Shown piece by piece: positions 1-4,491 of a stretch of DNA of 7,888 nt. A program made the translations under genes and the position numbers. Position 1 is the first letter of the stretch. The number at the start of each line of letters is the position of its first letter. Origin of the DNA: Chthonomonadaceae bacterium (GTDB taxonomy: Bacteria; Armatimonadota; Chthonomonadetes; Chthonomonadales; Chthonomonadaceae); the NCBI GenBank assembly GCA_025355115.1, contig JANXLO010000144.1, positions 1-7,888 of the forward strand, in the 5' to 3' direction. The notes below the pieces were generated by a model. It had not been told where the DNA came from and searched no databases. It worked only from the letters and a program-made list of their open reading frames with translations.

Positions 1-47
1 AGAACGTGGGCAAGCGAGGCAACTAGTCCGTCCTATTTCGTGCTTCT

Positions 48-93
48 AAAAAAAGTTGCGCCAATCGAAATCTTCGATTGGCGCAACTTTTTT
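48..93. terminator. Bidirectional intrinsic terminator downstream of tyrA
   Basis: A perfect 15-bp stem is formed by arms at 55-69 (GTTGCGCCAATCGAA) and 73-87 (TTCGATTGGCGCAAC) around the 3-base loop ATC. An A-run at 48-54 and a T-run at 88-93 flank it and could extend the pairing by six A-T pairs. Either strand gives a GC-rich stem followed by a U-run, so it can stop transcription from both sides. On the minus strand it would end the aroF-tyrA transcript, whose last stop codon is about 70 bases upstream. On the plus strand it would end whatever gene lies left of the window. The structure is read directly from the sequence; activity is inferred. Confidence 0.92.
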
Positions 94-128
94 GATGTGA
101 ACTCGCATTGCTCGTTGCGTAATCCCCG

Positions 129-150
129 CCCCTTCCCTGAAGGGAAGGGG
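129..150. repeat. GC-rich palindromic repeat between tyrA and its terminator
   Basis: CCCCTTCCCT (129-138) and AGGGAAGGGG (141-150) are perfect inverted arms of 10 bp separated by GA; in practice the tip would open to a small loop. Twelve bases of it, CGCCCCTTCCCT at 127-138, recur exactly at 171-182 inside the 3' end of tyrA. Read on the minus strand the similarity runs on, AGGGAAGGGGCGAGGGGA against AGGGAAGGGGCGGGGA. Short GC-rich palindromes of this sort are common as dispersed intergenic repeats in many bacteria. Whether this one is multicopy cannot be seen here. Confidence 0.7.
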
Positions 151-160
151 AGTTAAATGC

Positions 161-1078
161 CTAGTCCCCTCGCCCCTTCCCTAAAGAGAGCGCGCGATCA
201 AGCGCGGCAGGGTCATTTTCGCGGATCGCTTCGGTCAGTTCTGTGAGGAGGAGCTCATAGGCAGCGAGAGCGGGGAGCATGAACTCGCGGTTGGCCAGGA
301 GAATATCGCGCCAGAAGGCAGGGTCTGAGGAGGCGACGCGAGTCATGTCACGATAGCTGCCTCCCGCTAGTTGAAGGGCTGCGTCATGCTCCGGGTCGGC
401 CCCTACCGTTCTGTGCAACGTGAAGGCGATGGCATGGGGCAGGTGACTGACGAGCGCTACGAGTCTATCGTGTTCGGCAACATCGAGCAGGATAGCTCGG
501 GCGTCAAGAGCCCCAATCAGGGCCAGAAGCCGAGCGAGATGGGGTGGTGCAGAGGATGCGGAGGGTATGACGGCCCACGCCGCGCCGGTGAAGAGATCGG
601 GACGAGCGGCCCCCACTCCGCCCTGCTCCGAGCCAGCCATAGGGTGCCCGCCGATGAAACGGCTGCCGAACAGGCGGTCGCCTTCAGCGACGATCTCTGT
701 TTTAACGCTGCCGAGATCAGTTATCAGTGCGTCCGGGCGGACGAGTGGTGCGATGCGCTTCAGCAAGTCGCTCAACACGCCTATCGGCACAGCGAGGAAG
801 ACCACTTCGGCATCGCGGACGGCATTGGCAAGCTCCTGCGTTCCCAAGTCAATCGCTCCGCGCAGAACTGCCGTCTCTAGTGCCTCGGAGCTTCGGTCCC
901 AACCTGTAACGGTGCGGGCTAGCTTCCGCTCCCGAAGGGCCATGCCTAGCGAACCGCCCATCAGCCCTACGCCAAGGATCGTCGCCTGCTGGAAGGGCGC
1001 GAAAGGCAAAGAAGAGTTCGCCCCTCCTTCCGATGCGAAGGAGGGGCGATCCGTTGCGATGAGAGCGGCGTCGCTCAA
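161..1078 (-). CDS. tyrA: Prephenate dehydrogenase
   Basis: It oxidatively decarboxylates prephenate to 4-hydroxyphenylpyruvate with NAD+, the committed step toward tyrosine, in the cytoplasm. The 305-residue product has the dinucleotide-binding glycine motif GVGLMGG (36-42) and an acidic residue, D61, after the second strand. It also has DLGSVK (121-126), the catalytic-histidine motif GGHPMAGSE (H145), SHLPH (211-215) and GGSYRDMTR (239-247), whose arginines match prephenate-binding positions of the family. There is no C-terminal ACT domain and no chorismate mutase domain, so it is the short monofunctional type. The longest start is TTG, overlapping the aroF stop as TTGA, with GGAAAG a few bases upstream. 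This gives an unusually long stretch of about 32 residues before the Rossmann fold, part of it encoded by a palindrome (1019-1048). A second in-frame TTG at 1009 would give a more typical N-terminus. The last codons (GKGRGD, stop TAG) also lie in repeat sequence. Function is secure; the start is not. Confidence 0.93.
   Translation of the reverse strand: MSDAALIATDRPSFASEGGANSSLPFAPFQQATILGVGLMGGSLGMALRERKLARTVTGWDRSSEALETAVLRGAIDLGTQELANAVRDAEVVFLAVPIGVLSDLLKRIAPLVRPDALITDLGSVKTEIVAEGDRLFGSRFIGGHPMAGSEQGGVGAARPDLFTGAAWAVIPSASSAPPHLARLLALIGALDARAILLDVAEHDRLVALVSHLPHAIAFTLHRTVGADPEHDAALQLAGGSYRDMTRVASSDPAFWRDILLANREFMLPALAAYELLLTELTEAIRENDPAALDRALSLGKGRGD
1019..1048. repeat. Palindromic repeat inside the tyrA 5' coding region
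   Basis: CGCCCCTCCTTC (1019-1030) and GAAGGAGGGGCG (1037-1048) form perfect 12-bp inverted arms around CGATGC. Read as tyrA it encodes the residues around RPSFASEGGA (11-20), in the poorly conserved extension before the NAD-binding fold. The arms resemble the CCCCTTCCCT/AGGGAAGGGG palindrome beyond the other end of tyrA. In the mRNA the hairpin would lie between the two possible TTG starts and contains GGAGG, 13 bases before the second. Confidence 0.75.
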
Positions 1079-2097
1079 AGAGTCTTTCCGACCGCCTGCG
1101 CGATGGGGCGAACATCCTGCATCAGCTTCTCAAACTGCCCGAATGAGAGCGACTGCGGGCCATCCTTCAGCGCCTTCTCGGGATTCGGGTGGGTCTCGAT
1201 CATGAGGCCGTCCGCGCCAGTCGCGACTGCTCCAAGGCTGACCGCGGAGACCAGGCTGCGCTTGCCGGTGCCGTGCGAGGGGTCGGCGAAGATTGGCAGA
1301 TGAGACAGCTCCTTTATGGCAGCGATGGCGTTGATGTCGAATGTGTTGCGCGTATAGGTCTCGAAAGTGCGGATGCCCCGCTCGCACAGAATGATCTCGT
1401 AGTTGCCCTGGCTGGCGATGTACTCCGCCGCCTGCAGCCACTCCTCGATCGTGCTTGCCCATCCGCGCTTCAGCATGACGGGCTTGCGAGTTGTTCCCAT
1501 TTCGCGCAGCAGAGAGTAGTTCGTCATGTTCCGCGTCCCGATCTGGTAGATGTCGGTGTATTTGCCGACAAGCTCCACGTCACGGGTGTCCATGACCTCG
1601 GTGATGATCGGCAGGCCGGTCATGTCGCGTGCCTCCGCAAGTAGCTTCAACCCGTCCTCTCCCATCCCATGAAAAGAGTAGGGCGAGGTGCTGGGCTTGA
1701 ATGCGCCGCCTCGAAGCACATGCGCGCCCTGCGCCTTGACCATCTTCGCGGTCTCGAAAAGCATCTCGGGCGATTCGACCGTGCAGGGGCCAGCCATGAC
1801 GCAGAGGGTCCCGCCGCCGATCTGCACTCCGCGCACATTGATGACCGTGCCCTCCGGCTTGAACGCCTTGCCGACGAGCTTATAGGGCTTGAGGATTGGC
1901 ACGACGCGCTCCACGAACGGCAGCGCCTCGAACTGTTCGACCAAGCCCTCCTTGTCGCGCTCGGGCGTCCCGATCACGCCGACTATGGTGCGCTCGACGC
2001 CCTCGGAAAGGTGTACCCCGTATCCGCGCGCATGGAGGTCGGCGACAAGCTCTTCGCGCTGTGCGGGAGTCGCGCCCGGCTCCAAAATGATAATCAC
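1075..2097 (-). CDS. aroF: 3-deoxy-7-phosphoheptulonate (DAHP) synthase, type I-beta with regulatory domain
   Basis: It condenses phosphoenolpyruvate and erythrose 4-phosphate to DAHP, the first step of the shikimate pathway. Its 340 residues match the Thermotoga-type architecture. An N-terminal ferredoxin-like domain of about 70 residues (MIIILEPGAT...) carries feedback control in characterised relatives. A TIM barrel follows, with AGPC (102-105), LRGGAFKP (128-135), KRGW (210-213), DPSHGTG (272-278), ETHP (301-304) and DGPQSL (312-317). By comparison with the Thermotoga maritima enzyme the metal ligands should be C105, H275, E301 and D312; all are present. The start is GTG, chosen because AGGAGA lies 7 bases upstream and the protein then begins exactly with the regulatory fold. 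It is first in an operon with tyrA, overlapping it by four bases, which suggests translational coupling and control by tyrosine. I infer tyrosine as the effector from context and family. The symbol aroF is by convention; aroG or aroA(G) labels also occur. Confidence 0.95.
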   Translation of the reverse strand: MIIILEPGATPAQREELVADLHARGYGVHLSEGVERTIVGVIGTPERDKEGLVEQFEALPFVERVVPILKPYKLVGKAFKPEGTVINVRGVQIGGGTLCVMAGPCTVESPEMLFETAKMVKAQGAHVLRGGAFKPSTSPYSFHGMGEDGLKLLAEARDMTGLPIITEVMDTRDVELVGKYTDIYQIGTRNMTNYSLLREMGTTRKPVMLKRGWASTIEEWLQAAEYIASQGNYEIILCERGIRTFETYTRNTFDINAIAAIKELSHLPIFADPSHGTGKRSLVSAVSLGAVATGADGLMIETHPNPEKALKDGPQSLSFGQFEKLMQDVRPIAQAVGKTL

Positions 2098-2104
2098 AGA
2101 AAAA

Positions 2105-2110
2105 TCTCCT
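2105..2110 (-). promoter_or_regulatory. Ribosome binding site that sets the aroF GTG start
   Basis: AGGAGA on the minus strand lies 7 bases before GTG at 2097-2095. It is the only good Shine-Dalgarno match here and supports the GTG rather than a downstream ATG. Confidence 0.8.
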
Positions 2111-2144
2111 TAAATGCGCTCAGACAGAAGTAAAAGCGTCGTCT

Positions 2145-2173
2145 ATTATAGCACACTCCCCGCCCTGCGACAA
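2145..2173 (-). promoter_or_regulatory. Promoter of aroF-tyrA (extended -10)
   Basis: On the minus strand TTGTCG (2173-2168) and a perfect TATAAT (2150-2145) are separated by 17 bases, with TG one base upstream of the -10, an extended -10 arrangement. Transcription would start near 2138, giving an aroF leader of roughly 40 bases. That is too short for a leader-peptide attenuator, so feedback inhibition through the enzyme's own regulatory domain or a DNA-binding repressor is more likely than attenuation. Confidence 0.75.
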
Positions 2174-2221
2174 AGCGAGCATCACTTCCGCATGGATTGT
2201 CAGGCCGTCTGGCCATGCCTT

Positions 2222-2237
2222 CTTGCATGTTTGCAAG
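2222..2237. promoter_or_regulatory. Palindrome over the -35 of the PhyH promoter, candidate operator
   Basis: CTTGCA (2222-2227) and TGCAAG (2232-2237) are perfect 6-bp inverted arms around TGTT. The right arm covers the -35 hexamer TTGCAA (2231-2236) of the plus-strand promoter, where a dimeric repressor would block polymerase. The palindrome is seen; an operator role is inferred and no cognate regulator is in the window. Confidence 0.4.
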
Positions 2238-2259
2238 CGCGACGCGCAGGTGTTATAAT
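2231..2259 (+). promoter_or_regulatory. Promoter of the PhyH-family gene (extended -10)
   Basis: TTGCAA (2231-2236), a 17-base spacer and a perfect TATAAT (2254-2259) preceded by TG at 2251-2252 make a good sigma70-type extended -10 promoter. Transcription would begin near 2266, leaving a leader of about 50 bases before ATG at 2319. TATAATAG and the following GACGACGC are nearly the same as in the opposing aroF promoter. Confidence 0.75.
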
Positions 2260-2318
2260 AGGACGACGCGACGGGCTTTCGACAGCCGCCGTTCAATTTT
2301 TTTTGCGAGGACAGCTTC

Positions 2319-3239
2319 ATGCCTACTGTTGAAGTACAAACCATCGATGTGCCTAAAATGCTGACGGAGGAGCAGGTGCAGTTCTTCGTCGAGAACGGCT
2401 ATCTGGTCGTGCCAAAGCTAATGTCGGAGGCGGAGGTCGAGGAGCTGCGGAACGACGCGGTGAAAGTCGCGCGCGGCGGCTATCCCTGCGACTCGATACC
2501 GCCTGTGCCTGAGACGATCAGCGACGACGCAGTGCTTCGGACGATACTCTGCATTCACCAGCCGCACTGCATCAGCCCGGTGATGGAGCGGTACATCCGT
2601 CATCCGAAAATTTGCGGCATTCTGAGCCAGATTACGGCCGCGCATCTGCCCTACTGGGACGGAAGCGTGAAGTGCATGCAGTCGATGCTTTTCGTCAAGC
2701 CGCCGCAGTTTCAAGGTCAGGCATGGCATCAGGACGAGATCTATATACCCACTCGTGACCGCTCGCTGATCGGCGCCTGGATCGCTATGGACGACGCCGA
2801 CATCGCCAACGGCTGCCTCTGGGTCATTCCCGGCTCTCACCGTATGGGGTATCTCTATCCGCAGCGCTCGCACAACGACCCGGATGAGTTCGACTTCGCA
2901 GGAGAGAGCTTTGGCTTCGATGAGACCAACGAAGTGCCTGTAGAGGTGCCGACAGGCTCGCTCGTCTTCTTCAATGGCTACTTGCTGCACCGGTCACGCA
3001 GGAATCGGAGCAAAGTCTACCGCCGAGTCCTTGTAAACCACTATATGAACTCCTGGTCGCTACTGCCCTGGTCGGTAAAGGAGGGCGAGTCGGTTGCAGG
3101 TGCCGATCGCCGGAGCGTTCTCCAAGTCGCGGGCACGGACCCGTATGCCTGGAAAGGCTATGAGAGCCTGCCGCAAAACGTCTCTCTGCGAAGTTGCAAA
3201 GCCGTGCAAGAGGCAAAATCCCGCTCTGACGACAATTAA
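2319..3239 (+). CDS. PhyH-family Fe(II)/2-oxoglutarate-dependent dioxygenase
   Basis: The 306-residue protein is a cytosolic non-haem iron oxygenase of the phytanoyl-CoA dioxygenase (PhyH) family. It shows the typical N-terminal helix-plus-strand LTEEQVQFFVENGYLVV (15-31). The iron-binding facial triad is H137 and D139 in WHQDE, plus H224 in LLHRSRRN. R235 lies 11 residues after the distal histidine, where the family binds the 2-oxoglutarate carboxylate. The conserved GCLWVIPGSHRMG (165-177) and PTGSLVFFNGYLLH (211-224) lie between. There is no signal peptide. The ATG is supported by GAGGA 7 bases upstream. It is alone in its unit, divergent from aroF-tyrA and convergent with the Met-rich gene, so context gives no substrate. 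Bacterial relatives hydroxylate very varied small molecules (for example ectoine) and many are uncharacterised. Family assignment is strong; the substrate is unknown. Confidence 0.9.
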   Translation: MPTVEVQTIDVPKMLTEEQVQFFVENGYLVVPKLMSEAEVEELRNDAVKVARGGYPCDSIPPVPETISDDAVLRTILCIHQPHCISPVMERYIRHPKICGILSQITAAHLPYWDGSVKCMQSMLFVKPPQFQGQAWHQDEIYIPTRDRSLIGAWIAMDDADIANGCLWVIPGSHRMGYLYPQRSHNDPDEFDFAGESFGFDETNEVPVEVPTGSLVFFNGYLLHRSRRNRSKVYRRVLVNHYMNSWSLLPWSVKEGESVAGADRRSVLQVAGTDPYAWKGYESLPQNVSLRSCKAVQEAKSRSDDN

Positions 3240-3291
3240 AGAGCAGTACTCCAGATTGAACCCGGGTATTGAACGGTAGCTGGCAAAAAAT

Positions 3292-3324
3292 TAGGGTGAA
3301 CGAACCAAAAGTTCGTCCACCCTA
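3292..3324. terminator. Shared terminator between convergent genes
   Basis: TAGGGTG-A-ACGAAC (3292-3305) pairs with GTTCGT-C-CACCCTA (3311-3324) around the loop CAAAA. On the plus strand there is one A-C mismatch and the tail is only TTCCTTTTG. On the minus strand the same pair becomes a G-U wobble, giving an unbroken 14-bp stem followed by AATTTTTT. It therefore looks optimised for the minus-strand Met-rich gene, whose stop is 22 bases away, while still able to act for the PhyH gene ending at 3239. Confidence 0.88.
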
Positions 3325-3345
3325 TTCCTTTTGAATGCGCCTAGA

Positions 3346-4230
3346 CTACTTGGCTTTAGGCGTATTCATGCGATCCATTCGCCTCTTGTCCTGCATGTGA
3401 GCGTCGTCCATTTTCTGCATCGTGGGGGACTGCTCCGCTATATGCTTGCCGGTGTAGTCCGTGTAGTGATACAGGTGGAGGCTGCCGGGAGCCGCGAAGG
3501 GGTAGCCAAGGGGAGCGGGATCCAGCATCTGGTCATCCATGGTCATATCGTTATCGTCTGTCCGCATGTATCCTTCGCGCATCATCATGCGGTTGCGCAT
3601 CATTTTGTCCTGCATGTGAGCGTCGTCCATTTTCTGCATTGCAGAGGACTGCTCGGCCATTCTCTTCTGTGTATAGTCCACCCAGTGGTAGAGATGCAGG
3701 CTCCCAGGCGCGGCGAAAGGGTAATTGATGGGCGCAGGGTCGGCCATCATGCCGCTCGACATCACGCCATCTTTCATCATCATTCCATTCATCATCATTC
3801 CGTTGTCGTCCATCCACATGTAGCCATCGTGCATCATGGATGAGTCGTTGCCCATCGTTTTTTCACGGGCCATCATCCTGTCACGCAACATCGCAGCCTC
3901 GTGATGCATATCGTCCATTTTCTGCATGTAGTAGGACTGCTCGGCGATTTGTCGGTGAGAATAGTCGGTGTAGTGATAGAGGTGCAGAGTGCCGGGTGCT
4001 GCGAAGGGATAGTCGAGGGGGGCGGGGTCCATCATTCCATCCATCATCATATCGTCGCGCATCATGCCGTCATGCATCATTCCCTGATCGTTCGTCATCA
4101 TCCTGTCCTGCTTCATGGACTTGCTCTTCATTGTGCCCATTCCGGACTGCGCGCGAGCGGAGCCGAGGCAGAGGCCAGCCAGGGAAAGGCCAACTAGTGT
4201 CGTGAACACTGCGCGGGATCGGGTAACCAT
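3346..4230 (-). CDS. Exported Met-rich protein with three tandem modules
   Basis: I do not recognise this 294-residue protein. Residues 1-27 form a signal peptide: basic MVTRSR, a hydrophobic core TLVGLSLAGLCLG, then ARA before a likely cut at A27. C21 is the only cysteine and has Leu, not Gly/Ala/Ser, before it, so a lipoprotein is unlikely. The mature chain has 52 Met in 267 residues, many as MM or MMM, plus many Asp and His. Three modules start at residues 68, 164 and 237 (DPAPxxYPFAAPGxLHLYHxxDY, then AEQSxxMQKMDD and a basic, Met-containing tail). They are joined by Met/Asp-rich, probably disordered linkers (31-67, 122-163, 218-236). Met-, His- and Asp-rich exported proteins often bind copper or silver, so metal binding is a fair inference, unproved. 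AAGGAGG lies upstream of the ATG at a longish spacing. The gene has its own terminator and no obvious partner, such as an efflux pump or oxidase, in view. Confidence 0.85.
   Translation of the reverse strand: MVTRSRAVFTTLVGLSLAGLCLGSARAQSGMGTMKSKSMKQDRMMTNDQGMMHDGMMRDDMMMDGMMDPAPLDYPFAAPGTLHLYHYTDYSHRQIAEQSYYMQKMDDMHHEAAMLRDRMMAREKTMGNDSSMMHDGYMWMDDNGMMMNGMMMKDGVMSSGMMADPAPINYPFAAPGSLHLYHWVDYTQKRMAEQSSAMQKMDDAHMQDKMMRNRMMMREGYMRTDDNDMTMDDQMLDPAPLGYPFAAPGSLHLYHYTDYTGKHIAEQSPTMQKMDDAHMQDKRRMDRMNTPKAK
3361..3522 (-). repeat. Module 3 of the Met-rich protein (residues 237-290)
   Basis: It begins DPAPLGYPFAAPG and runs through SLHLYHYTDYTGK, AEQSPTMQKMDD and AHMQDKRRMDRM. It is closest to module 2, with which it shares an exact 35-base DNA stretch (3386-3420 here, 3605-3639 there), 219 bases or 73 codons apart. 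Confidence 0.85.
3580..3741 (-). repeat. Module 2 of the Met-rich protein (residues 164-217)
   Basis: It begins DPAPINYPFAAPG and continues with SLHLYHWVDYTQK, AEQSSAMQKMDD and AHMQDKMMRNRM. The core motif is nearly invariant among modules while the tail varies. Confidence 0.85.
3868..4029 (-). repeat. Module 1 of the Met-rich protein (residues 68-121)
   Basis: It begins DPAPLDYPFAAPG and continues with TLHLYHYTDYSHR, AEQSYYMQKMDD and MHHEAAMLRDRM. It is the most diverged copy, 96 codons before module 2; the longer spacing comes from the Met-rich linker. Confidence 0.82.
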
Positions 4231-4270
4231 AGTGAAAATTTCCTCCTTCGGACGTGAGAGCCGTTGATTC

Positions 4271-4288
4271 TCTGGCCTATTGGCCAGA
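4271..4288. promoter_or_regulatory. Inverted repeat upstream of the Met-rich gene
   Basis: TCTGGCC (4271-4277) and GGCCAGA (4282-4288) are perfect 7-bp arms around TATT, 41-58 bases upstream of the Met-rich start codon. It could be an operator or a hairpin in the leader. I found no convincing -35/-10 pair for the gene. The best, TTGGAA with TAATCT at 17 bases on the minus strand, is weak in the -10, so the site's position relative to the start of transcription is unknown. Confidence 0.4.
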
Positions 4289-4394
4289 CCTCGCAGTTCA
4301 GATTACGGGCAACGACAATCCTTTCCAATAAGAACGTGGCTGGACGTGATTTTGTTTCCTCAGTTTTCTCGCCCGGTACAGAGGCTTGCCGGCT

Positions 4395-4421
4395 TTGCTT
4401 TCGCCTGTTTTGCGGTATAGT
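4395..4421 (+). promoter_or_regulatory. Weak candidate promoter of the DUF1015 gene
   Basis: TATAGT (4416-4421) matches the -10 at five of six bases, but the nearest -35-like hexamer, TTGCTT (4395-4400), is only 15 bases upstream. The rest of the divergent intergenic region holds nothing else clear for this strand. Confidence 0.3.
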
Positions 4422-4491
4422 TTAAAGTGGGCACAGCTCCCCAACGACGGCCGAGTGCCTGGCATGTTGCATGAAAGGAATTGAAGAGACT

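Noticed and set aside
1..49. C-terminal tail of an upstream plus-strand gene, ending at TAG 24-26 or TAA 47-49
   Set aside because: A gene end is plausible before the terminator at 48-93, but fewer than 16 codons are visible and the frame cannot be chosen.
371..1205. Long plus-strand open frames across tyrA
   Set aside because: They are shadows of a GC-rich gene with clear prephenate dehydrogenase motifs on the minus strand; no family motif is seen in them.
2190..2218. GCATGG...CCATGC inverted pair within the divergent promoter region
   Set aside because: Six-base arms 17 bases apart with no overlap to a promoter box; weaker than the neighbouring CTTGCA/TGCAAG palindrome.
3406..3420. Lipoprotein reading of the Met-rich protein through C21
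   Set aside because: The residues before C21 are AGL; a lipobox needs Gly, Ala or Ser directly before the cysteine.
3331..4197. Plus-strand His-rich open frames (3331-3843 and 3901-4197) that look like metal-binding proteins
   Set aside because: They are antisense to the Met-rich gene: each ATG Met codon reads as CAT (His) on the other strand. They lack Shine-Dalgarno sites and signal peptides, while the minus frame has both plus conserved modules.
3346..4230. CRISPR-like or tandem DNA repeat reading of the Met-rich region
   Set aside because: Repeat spacing follows protein modules (73 and 96 codons), copies diverge at the DNA level outside short blocks, and there are no equal-length spacers.
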